This document shows positions 1 to 5,274 of a stretch of DNA of 7,327 nucleotides, one piece after another. A program made the position numbers and the translations under genes. Below the pieces are notes generated by a model, which made no database searches, was not told the DNA's origin, and saw only the letters and a list, made by a program, of their open reading frames with translations. Numbering within the stretch: the first letter of the stretch is position 1; the number at the start of each line of letters is the position of its first letter. This DNA comes from JBBRQP01 sp038226175 (GTDB lineage: Bacteria > Cyanobacteriota > Cyanobacteriia > Gloeobacterales > Anthocerotibacteraceae), in assembly GCA_038226175.1 (NCBI GenBank), contig JBBRQP010000120.1, positions 1 to 7,327 on the forward strand. Direction: 5' to 3'.

Positions 1-130
1 AACTCAGAGCCTTGACTTCCACGGAATCAAACGTGTAAAGGTCAGCGGTCTCTGGTGGTAGTCCCAAGGTTACAAAAAAGGCGGTAGGCAACTTGAGGAA
101 GATGTTGTAGAACAAGCCGTCAGTTTTCAT
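1..130 (-). CDS. DUF2887/Rpn-family putative nuclease, N-terminal part (3' end beyond window)
   Basis: This is the first 43 codons of a gene read leftwards off the window edge, starting at the ATG complementary to 128-130. The translation begins MKTDGLFYNIFLKLPTAFF and continues with LGLPPETADLYTFDSVEVKA. That matches the N-terminus I know from cyanobacterial DUF2887/Rpn-type proteins (MKTD-x-x-FY-x-x-F, then PP-x-x-A-x-x-Y-x-F-x-S-V-E-VK). Family members are PD-(D/E)XK-like putative nucleases, often labelled putative transposase; the EVK near the window edge would be part of the nuclease core. No Shine-Dalgarno sequence precedes the ATG. The gene is divergent from the small ribbon-helix-helix gene at 247. 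Whether it is intact further left cannot be seen. The family call rests on remembered resemblance of a short segment. Confidence 0.72.
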   Translation of the reverse strand, partial: MKTDGLFYNIFLKLPTAFFVTLGLPPETADLYTFDSVEVKALS

Positions 131-152
131 GAGAGCAAGCGGGTTTGCAGGA

Positions 153-181
153 ATTGTAACCCGTGTTGTCCCCTTAGTTTA
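153..181 (-). promoter_or_regulatory. weak candidate promoter for the DUF2887/Rpn-like gene
   Basis: On the minus strand a TACAAT -10 box (153-158) lies 17 bases downstream of TAAACT (176-181), which matches the -35 consensus at only three positions. Transcription would start about 15 bases before the ATG at 130. Only the -10 box is convincing. Confidence 0.25.
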
Positions 182-246
182 AGGATTGATGACTGTGGCT
201 TACTACTCTGACAGCGATATCAAGAGTAGATTTTGGGGTTTGGGTA

Positions 247-528
247 ATGATGGAACAACAAATGCAATTAAGGATAGGGGTTTGTGGCTTTACTGTACTG
301 CTGGATTGCAGCATCCACAAGTACTTGGATGACATTTTAGATCGTCCTCGTTTAGATCATAAAACTGTTGCTATCCGCATGAGTTCAGAAACCCGTGACG
401 CTCTTGATGAGTTGGCTACCATTCACAATTGTTTTTATGGGGGGAAGCCTAACTTAGCAAGATTGCTAGAGCTGATTGCTTCGGGTGCTTTAATCCTTAC
501 CCCGTCACCAGCTACCAGTCCCGATTAA
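247..528 (+). CDS. small ribbon-helix-helix (CopG-like) DNA-binding protein
   Basis: The C-terminal two thirds look like a short ribbon-helix-helix protein. RPRLDHK (33-39) is followed by the strand TVAIRMS (40-46), helix SSETRDALDELATIHNCF (46-63), and a second helix around NLARLLELIASG (69-80). Similar small proteins are common on cyanobacterial plasmids, often with a GRPRLDEKTVSIRLP-like start. The likely role is DNA binding as a dimer, perhaps in plasmid maintenance or autoregulation; the target is unknown. The N-terminal 30 residues (several Cys and hydrophobic residues) do not look like the family. The ATG at 247 is only the first in-frame ATG after the stop at 190-192. A non-standard start nearer the RPRLD motif, such as TTG at 325, cannot be excluded, but no ribosome-binding site decides it. 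Confidence 0.6.
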   Translation: MMEQQMQLRIGVCGFTVLLDCSIHKYLDDILDRPRLDHKTVAIRMSSETRDALDELATIHNCFYGGKPNLARLLELIASGALILTPSPATSPD

Positions 529-585
529 CTTGCAGCTCCCCACCGAAAGTGACCTTCCTACCCCTTTGGGATGCAGTTCTTCTTA

Positions 586-722
586 CCTCAGAAAAACCTT
601 TTCCTTCACTATCACCCCCTTACCTATACAAGAGGGTAAGGCAAGCGTGAGCGCGTTATCCGATTGTATAGGCCGCTGCCGCTTTGGGCAGAATGTTTTT
701 CTGAAGGCCGTCCGACTTCGGC
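586..722 (+). repeat. nested inverted-repeat element, candidate structured RNA
   Basis: An outer 10-bp perfect stem pairs TCAGAAAAAC (588-597) with GTTTTTCTGA (695-704); two further pairs follow after a one-base bulge. Inside, CCTATACAA (623-631) pairs perfectly with TTGTATAGG (664-672). That stem continues through a GA/GA internal loop (632-633, 662-663) into GGGTAA/TTATCC (634-639, 656-661). The loop can form a small GC-GTGA-GC hairpin (645-652). Two side hairpins follow: CTGCC/GGCAG (676-680, 687-691) and GCCG/CGGC (707-710, 719-722). A competing hairpin pairs CCTTACC (618-624) with GGTAAGG (635-641). The tandem GA, the G-T wobble at 636/659 and the GNRA-like GTGA loop are favourable only as + strand RNA. 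It could be a noncoding RNA, an element at the 3' side of the RHH gene, or a small mobile repeat. The inverted repeats are directly visible; function is inference. Confidence 0.5.
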
Positions 723-884
723 TCACTTGCCACCATGTTTCATTTTTGACTTGAATAGTGTACAAAAATCAAAATACCAGAAATCTTCTCTCTGAGAAAC
801 TTTTACCTTTAACTCTTCACTCGTGGCAAGTCTCAACCTCGAATTTCCAATGCTGGCACAGAGCATTGCTGTTTTGTTATTTAT

Positions 885-914
885 TAGTGAATATCATCTC
901 AAATCCCATAAAAT
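885..914 (+). promoter_or_regulatory. weak candidate promoter for the 948 gene
   Basis: TAAAAT (909-914) is a good -10 box, about 30 bases before the GTG at 948. The best -35, TAGTGA (885-890) at 18-base spacing, matches only three positions. An alternative further upstream, TTGACT (746-751), has no good -10 partner. Confidence 0.25.
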
Positions 915-947
915 AATGAATGAAAAAATAATTCTGAGGTGCTAACT

Positions 948-1541
948 GTGTCCAATCCTTTTCTTCAGCTTGCAAATACTAAGGTTATGCTCATTGATAA
1001 AGCTGGCAAAGAGTACGGCCCATTTCAATCTACATGCAGTAATACGAAAGCAACACTTTGGATGTCAGAACTACCCGTGGAGGAAGGCGACAAGTTAGTT
1101 AAGCTTTTGCCTGAAGGTGCTATGCATTACTTTACTATCCAGGAATGTAAGTACGTATCTGGATTTTATAGTATTCCACAGCACTTTGTCTTAATGATTC
1201 ATAAAGATAACTCAATTGTTCCTACATCTGGTCATTCGACAGTTGTACATAATAGTGGACAAAACTCTCGCTTCAATTTGAACTCAGTAAATACTTCTTC
1301 AAATATTATTCTTGAGAATTCTATATTTCTTAAACTTCGAGAAACACTTAACCAACACATAGCAGACAAGGAAACTGTTGATAAGCTCACGAAATTAGTC
1401 AATGCAATGGAACAAAGTAAAAACACTCCAGCATTCACAGATCGGTATGCAGAATTTGTGCAAAATGCAGCGAACCACATGACTATTTTGGCACCATTTT
1501 TCCCGCTGCTGGCAGATTTTTTTTACAAAGCTGCAAATTAG
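948..1541 (+). CDS. uncharacterised two-part protein with helical C-terminal domain
   Basis: This encodes 197 residues from the GTG at 948. I chose it because GAGG at 936-939 sits eight bases upstream; the GTG at 939 overlaps that site. The N-terminal part (about 1-88) looks like a beta-rich domain, with VEEGDKLVKLLPEG (44-57) and GFYSIPQHF (72-80). A polar linker with GQNSRFNLNSVN (104-115) leads to an amphipathic helical C-terminal domain (about 122-197) containing FLKLRETL, FTDRYAEFVQNAANHM and LAPFFPLLADFF. The same two-part pattern, a GFY-x-x-IP-x-H segment followed by an N-rich linker and a LAPF-containing helical end, seems familiar from uncharacterised bacterial proteins, some carrying effector-like domains. 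I cannot name a family and assign no function. It has no signal peptide or obvious membrane segment. The gene stands alone. Confidence 0.65.
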   Translation: MSNPFLQLANTKVMLIDKAGKEYGPFQSTCSNTKATLWMSELPVEEGDKLVKLLPEGAMHYFTIQECKYVSGFYSIPQHFVLMIHKDNSIVPTSGHSTVVHNSGQNSRFNLNSVNTSSNIILENSIFLKLRETLNQHIADKETVDKLTKLVNAMEQSKNTPAFTDRYAEFVQNAANHMTILAPFFPLLADFFYKAAN

Positions 1542-1666
1542 CCCTTGGATTGAAGGTCGCTTGAGGCTGCGCTCAAAAAAGTCACAAACCCGATACTTAA
1601 GTACATTTCCGTTTCATTGCTCCCTAATACCAAGAACACTAACCTGTATCTATTTTTCATATAGGT

Positions 1667-1672
1667 TATAAA
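1667..1672 (+). promoter_or_regulatory. possible -10 box upstream of topA
   Basis: TATAAA lies 30 bases before the topA ATG, in AT-rich DNA. No acceptable -35 box is found at 16-18 bases upstream (the 17-base position reads CTGTAT). No Shine-Dalgarno sequence precedes the ATG either. Confidence 0.25.
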
Positions 1673-1701
1673 AGCTATAGTGTCCTACCATTCGCGCACT
1701 C

Positions 1702-3981
1702 ATGCCCATCCTCATTGTTGAATCTCCCGGTAAAACTAAAACCCTCAAGTCCATCTTGGGCGCAGGATGGCAAGTCTTAGCCAGTATGGGTCACATCCGG
1801 GAGTTAGCGCAGGATGGCTTAGATAATCTGGGCTTTGACCTGATCGATGACCAGGTGCAATGTCGTTATATTCCCCGTGAAGCCCGTGGTCAAGAGGTCA
1901 TTGCCCGTCTACGTGCTGCTACCCAAGGTGATTCACAGGTCTATCTCGCCTCTGACCCTGACCGTGAAGGTGAGGCTATCTCTTGGCATATTGCTCAAGT
2001 CCTAGGGCTTAAGAATCCCCGTCGTGTGGTTTATTCAGCCATCACCCGTGAAGCCGTCCAAGCTGCTCTTAAGTCACCACGTCCGCTAAACTTACCTTTA
2101 GTTGAAGCCCAACGCGCCCGTGATTGCCTGGATAAACTAGCGGGTTATCGTGGTTCTAGTGTCTTACGTAATCTAGTCCCAGGTGCCAAGAGTGCTGGTC
2201 GTGTCCAGAGTGCTACCTTACATTTGCTATGTGCCAGAGAGCGAGAAATCTTAGCTTTTGTCCCGCAGGAATATTGGAGTGTTTATGTGGACTATGCCCT
2301 AGATAAAGGGGTGTTACGTGCCTATTACAAAGGGTCTGCCACATCAACGCTTGCTGATGAACCAGATGCTGAGCCCCAGCCTAATTTACTTGCCAATAGC
2401 AAAGACCAAGTGAAACCCGAGTCTACCCGGGTACTCTCGCAAGCCGAAGCTGACCGTCTTGTGCAGATAGCCCGTAGTCAACCTCATCAGGTGACCGAGT
2501 GTACAGGTAAAACTACCCCCAAATTCCCACCTCCGGCCTTTATCACCAGCTCCCTTCAGCAAATAGCGGGTAATCAGTTGGGGTTAAGTCCAGAGCGCAC
2601 CATGGCGGTCGCCCAGAAACTCTATGAGGGAGTGACCTTAGCCAATGGAGAAACTAAAGGCGTAATCACGTATATGCGTACCGATAGTACTGTTCTAGCT
2701 CCAGAGTTTCAGACTGCTGTTCAAGATTACCTAAAAGCCAATGGCCCCCAGAACTTGCCCACTAAGAGCTCAACTCATAAATCTAAGGCTAATGCCCAAG
2801 AAGCCCACGAAGCAATTCGTCCCAGTGATGTGACTCTCACCCCCGATTTACTCCAACCCATGCTCACGACCGAAGAATATGGTCTTTATGATCTAATCTG
2901 GCGGCGCACGGTTGCCTCTTTATGTGCGCCTGCCCGACTGCGCAAAGTAGTAATTCGTACCCAATCCGCAGGCATCTTATGGGAAAGTCGCGGTAGTACC
3001 GTCGAGTTTGCAGGTTATACCTACTACTGGAATGATTTAGCCAAAGAACTTCAACTGCCAACGCTCACTGTCGGACAAACTCTCACCCTAAAAACGGCTG
3101 GTAGTGAGAAAAAACGTACCCAGCCCTTACCCCGCTATTCCGAAGCCAAACTCGTTGCTCAAATGGAACATGTCGGGATTGGGCGGCCTAGTACCTATGC
3201 CAGTACCGTCAAAACTCTTAAAGAGCGTTCCTATGTCACCTTGAGCGGCAAAGTTCTCGAACCCACTACTTTGGGTTTACAAGTCGATGAAGCTCTGACC
3301 ACCCATCTACCACTATTCACCAACATCGAGACAACCGCCCAGATGGAGCATGACCTAGACGCTATTACCCATGGGAAGTTGGCCTGGGAAAAGTTTCTGA
3401 CAGGATGGAACCGGACTCAATTCCAACCGATGCTTGATGCCGCCCGAGGTTTTGCGCCGCCGTCGGTCACACGGAATTCTGCGGTACCCTCTGACCAAGC
3501 ATGTCCTAGTTGTGGACAGCCGCTCCTAAAAATTCCTAGTACAAAATGCAGTGGAGGAGCTTTCCTTAAATGTGAGAAATGCCCTGAAACCGTGATGTTC
3601 TGGAGTGAGCGCACCGAACAATGGGAGCTGCCCACAACGCGCACCAAAGACGCAAGTATTCCGGCTCCAAAGAAAACAAGTCATAATTGTCCTATTTGTA
3701 AAAAGAGTAAGTTGGAGCAGTATTTTTATAGGCGAGAAGAGGTAATAAAATCTTTACTGCGATGTAGTACTAATTCTCAAAAGCCGGATCACAAGGATGG
3801 GGCATATTTCCAGAGTAAAGATTCTCCTACGCGCTACTGGAACCGTCAGTGGGGAGAGATAGACCTAGCAGAAATTGCTGTCTCACCAGTAAAGAAAACT
3901 ACCAAGAAGTCAGCTCCGGCTTCCCTGCCCCCAGCCCAAACGCCGAGGTCACGCCGTAATGCTCCTCCTAGTCCATGTTAG
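1702..3981 (+). CDS. topA: DNA topoisomerase I (type IA)
   Basis: This is a complete 759-residue bacterial topoisomerase I, which removes negative supercoils by a transient 5'-phosphotyrosine single-strand break. The Toprim domain begins at the N-terminus with VESPGKTKTL (E7, K11) and carries DPDREGE (D85, D87, E89), the Mg-binding acidic motif. SAGRVQSATLHLL follows. The catalytic tyrosine is Y324 in ITYMRTDST, and H369 lies in QEAHEAIRPSD. GIGRPSTYAST (492-502) is the family signature. The C-terminal part has a zinc-ribbon-like cluster (C601, C604, C616, C624, C627), then CPIC (663-666) with only C688 nearby, so the second ribbon looks degenerate. The tail is basic and Lys/Pro-rich (about 728-759), as in cyanobacterial TopA. 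It is shorter than E. coli TopA (865 residues). All core catalytic motifs are intact. It is probably an accessory paralogue of the chromosomal enzyme, judging from its neighbours. Confidence 0.95.
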   Translation: MPILIVESPGKTKTLKSILGAGWQVLASMGHIRELAQDGLDNLGFDLIDDQVQCRYIPREARGQEVIARLRAATQGDSQVYLASDPDREGEAISWHIAQVLGLKNPRRVVYSAITREAVQAALKSPRPLNLPLVEAQRARDCLDKLAGYRGSSVLRNLVPGAKSAGRVQSATLHLLCAREREILAFVPQEYWSVYVDYALDKGVLRAYYKGSATSTLADEPDAEPQPNLLANSKDQVKPESTRVLSQAEADRLVQIARSQPHQVTECTGKTTPKFPPPAFITSSLQQIAGNQLGLSPERTMAVAQKLYEGVTLANGETKGVITYMRTDSTVLAPEFQTAVQDYLKANGPQNLPTKSSTHKSKANAQEAHEAIRPSDVTLTPDLLQPMLTTEEYGLYDLIWRRTVASLCAPARLRKVVIRTQSAGILWESRGSTVEFAGYTYYWNDLAKELQLPTLTVGQTLTLKTAGSEKKRTQPLPRYSEAKLVAQMEHVGIGRPSTYASTVKTLKERSYVTLSGKVLEPTTLGLQVDEALTTHLPLFTNIETTAQMEHDLDAITHGKLAWEKFLTGWNRTQFQPMLDAARGFAPPSVTRNSAVPSDQACPSCGQPLLKIPSTKCSGGAFLKCEKCPETVMFWSERTEQWELPTTRTKDASIPAPKKTSHNCPICKKSKLEQYFYRREEVIKSLLRCSTNSQKPDHKDGAYFQSKDSPTRYWNRQWGEIDLAEIAVSPVKKTTKKSAPASLPPAQTPRSRRNAPPSPC

Positions 3982-4346
3982 GCGGGAATTTTCAAGATAG
4001 CAGCCGTATTCTGTACAGCTTGGTTTGCTGTAGTATCTCCGGGTTTTCTAGCAAGAGCCTTACGGAAATTCGCTAAGGCTGTGTTGTAATGTTTGGCCTT
4101 ATAAGCCTTGTAACCAGCTCTCATGTAGCGGTCAAAGAGGGAATCTTTAGAAACAATTGAGACCACAGGTTTAGCTGATGGCTGGTTAGGGCATTCGCTG
4201 TAATCACCAAGATCCCCACACTCGTAGGTGCCGGAATCAGAAGGGCAACTATGCCAGCGATGGCAACCGTCACGATGCGCATGTGCTAAGGGCGTAAACA
4301 CTATGCTTACTGGCAACAATAATACCAGGAGAAATTTCTTCACCAT
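3978..4346 (-). CDS. secreted small protein with Cys/His-rich motif and TPR-like segment
   Basis: This encodes 122 residues, starting at an ATG with AGGA six bases upstream on the minus strand (4353-4356). Residues 1-23 are a typical signal peptide: MVKK, then a hydrophobic Leu/Val core, ending in AHA. The mature protein starts with a Cys/His-rich motif (24-53): GCHRWHSCPSD, then GTYECGD and a final CP. The cysteines are C28, C34, C43 and C52, with H24, H29 and H32. This motif recurs in short exported bacterial proteins; disulfide bonding or metal binding is plausible but unproven. Residues about 72-105 (YMRAGYKAYKAKHYNTALAN onward) match a single TPR unit: an A/G-Y-K-A-Y then A-L-x-x-F-x-K-A-L, ending KPGD. 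The likely site is the periplasm. Its TAA overlaps the topA TAG by convergent overlap. The function is unknown. Confidence 0.85.
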   Translation of the reverse strand: MVKKFLLVLLLPVSIVFTPLAHAHRDGCHRWHSCPSDSGTYECGDLGDYSECPNQPSAKPVVSIVSKDSLFDRYMRAGYKAYKAKHYNTALANFRKALARKPGDTTANQAVQNTAAILKIPA

Positions 4347-4391
4347 GAGGGTTCCTACTTGGAAGTTAACTCAACTCATTAACCCATAACA

Positions 4392-4419
4392 TTGGCACAA
4401 ATTTTTAGTAGGATATAAA
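4392..4419 (+). promoter_or_regulatory. promoter for the two-transmembrane/proline-rich gene pair
   Basis: TTGGCA (4392-4397) and TATAAA (4414-4419) are separated by 16 bases, a good match to the housekeeping consensus. Transcription would start near 4426, leaving a leader of about 36 bases to the GTG at 4462. It lies in the AT-rich divergent region shared with the gene at 4346. A short inverted repeat, GTTAA/TTAAC (4365-4369, 4379-4383), lies upstream towards that gene. Confidence 0.5.
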
Positions 4420-4461
4420 ATAAAACTGAGTAAAAATTTTCACCAATGCCTATGCTATTGT

Positions 4462-5031
4462 GTGATCAAAATCAAGACCTGCATTTTTGCTATGACTGCT
4501 GCTGACGAGTTGATTCCGTACACTACTGTTGAAACCGAGGTATGGAATTCCTATCTCAATGCTTCATGCATGGCATTATATCGGGGTCGGCAAGCGCGAC
4601 GGTATGAGAAATTTCAAACACTAGGGGATATCTTCTTAGGTGTTACCGCTACATCCACTTGGGCAACGTTATCGTTTCTCAAGCAGTATCCCGAGTTAAG
4701 TTCAGTTCTAGCGGTGTCATCAGCTATTCTAGCTGTCGGATTACCTATCCTAGGTTTCACAAGTATGACTGAAAAACTTGCCGCACAATCGTTAGAATGG
4801 TCAAAAATAGGTAGTGACTATAAATTGTTTTGGCTCAAGGTACAACAAGGAGAAGCCACGCAAGATTTTGTACAATCTCTTGCAGAATATAGTATCATCA
4901 TGCAAAAGGAGCTTGTGTTGGTAGATGCCAAGTTGCCGGAATGGAAAGGAATGCTTGATACTTGTCAACAAGAGATATGCATGTCGAAAGGGTTTAAATA
5001 TGACAAAAAAACAAAAGAGTTCATACTGTGA
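4462..5031 (+). CDS. two-transmembrane protein, SLATT-like architecture
   Basis: This encodes 189 residues from the GTG at 4462; the in-frame ATG at 4492 (residue 11, MTAADELIP) is an equally likely start, as neither has a clear ribosome-binding site. The layout is a short cytosolic helix with an aromatic/basic stretch (ALYRGRQARRYEKF, 38-51), two closely spaced membrane helices (about 53-73 and 79-100), and a charged helical C-terminal half with AAQSLEWSKIGSDYKLFWLK (107-126). This resembles SLATT-type two-helix membrane proteins, which are proposed effectors in nucleotide-signalled and other bacterial defence systems. The similarity is in architecture and feel, not a confirmed family match. 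Its stop codon overlaps the start of the proline-rich gene, so the two products probably act together. No sensor or nucleotide cyclase gene is in the window. Confidence 0.75.
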   Translation: MIKIKTCIFAMTAADELIPYTTVETEVWNSYLNASCMALYRGRQARRYEKFQTLGDIFLGVTATSTWATLSFLKQYPELSSVLAVSSAILAVGLPILGFTSMTEKLAAQSLEWSKIGSDYKLFWLKVQQGEATQDFVQSLAEYSIIMQKELVLVDAKLPEWKGMLDTCQQEICMSKGFKYDKKTKEFIL

Positions 5032-5162
5032 GTAATCAAAAGCCGCCCGATAAGCCTGACAAAGAAGGAGAGAGGAGTGTACCGCTGCTTCCCTGGCCTC
5101 TACCACCGCCGCGCCAGTCTACACAACCCAAAAATCCACCACCGCAACCCCCCAAAAAATAG
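5028..5162 (+). CDS. small proline-rich protein coupled to the two-transmembrane gene
   Basis: This is a 44-residue frame starting at GTG in the sequence GTGA, where TGA (5029-5031) is the stop of the upstream gene. AAAGAG (5014-5019) gives a plausible ribosome-binding site eight bases before it. The product is charged at the start (MSNQKPPDKPDKEGER), followed by SVPLLPWPLPPPR and a run ending NPPPQPPKK. It has 15 prolines in 44 residues and no cysteine, signal peptide or membrane helix. Such a chain would be extended and unfolded, and could serve as a ligand or tether for its neighbour. Overlapping start and stop strongly suggest translational coupling. I recognise no named family. The reading frame stays open for 28 more codons after the TAG, which I take as chance. 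Confidence 0.68.
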   Translation: MSNQKPPDKPDKEGERSVPLLPWPLPPPRQSTQPKNPPPQPPKK

Positions 5163-5274
5163 TCTTTAGTTGAAGCTCATGATACCGCGCCAGCTCCAGG
5201 AGAGGGTATAAAAGCAGCGGTGAATATGCTTAATGGCGGAAGCGGCTAGTTCCTCCCCCTTCCCCCCATCATAG

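Larger units (their letters stand above)
529..947. other. gene-poor stretch between the RHH gene and the 948 gene
   Basis: I see no convincing gene here. The 74-codon + frame (530-754) and 60-codon - frame (583-765) overlap each other, lack ribosome-binding sites and resemble nothing I recognise. A 26-residue minus frame (656-736) has ordinary-looking codons but also no ribosome-binding site. The main content is the nested inverted-repeat element at 586-722. Beyond it lie AT-rich DNA and a weak promoter-like pair before the 948 gene. No intrinsic terminator was found: the T-run at 743-747 is 20 bases past the last hairpin. Confidence 0.5.

Noticed and set aside
586..722. Reading the hairpin element as a TnpB/IscB guide RNA or an IS200/IS605 end
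   Set aside because: No tnpB, iscB or tnpA gene, nor a recognisable element end, is next to it.
530..765. Overlapping 74-codon + frame and 60-codon - frame, plus a 26-codon - frame (656-736)
   Set aside because: They overlap each other across the inverted-repeat element, have no ribosome-binding sites and no recognisable protein features.
1559..1580. TTGAG/CTCAA hairpin followed by A-run after the 948 gene
   Set aside because: On the + strand the stem is followed by A, not T, and on the minus strand the T-run comes before the stem, so it is not an intrinsic terminator in either direction.
4801..5106. 101-codon minus frame across the two-transmembrane gene
   Set aside because: It lies opposite a better supported gene pair with a promoter and coupled start/stop, and shows no domain features.
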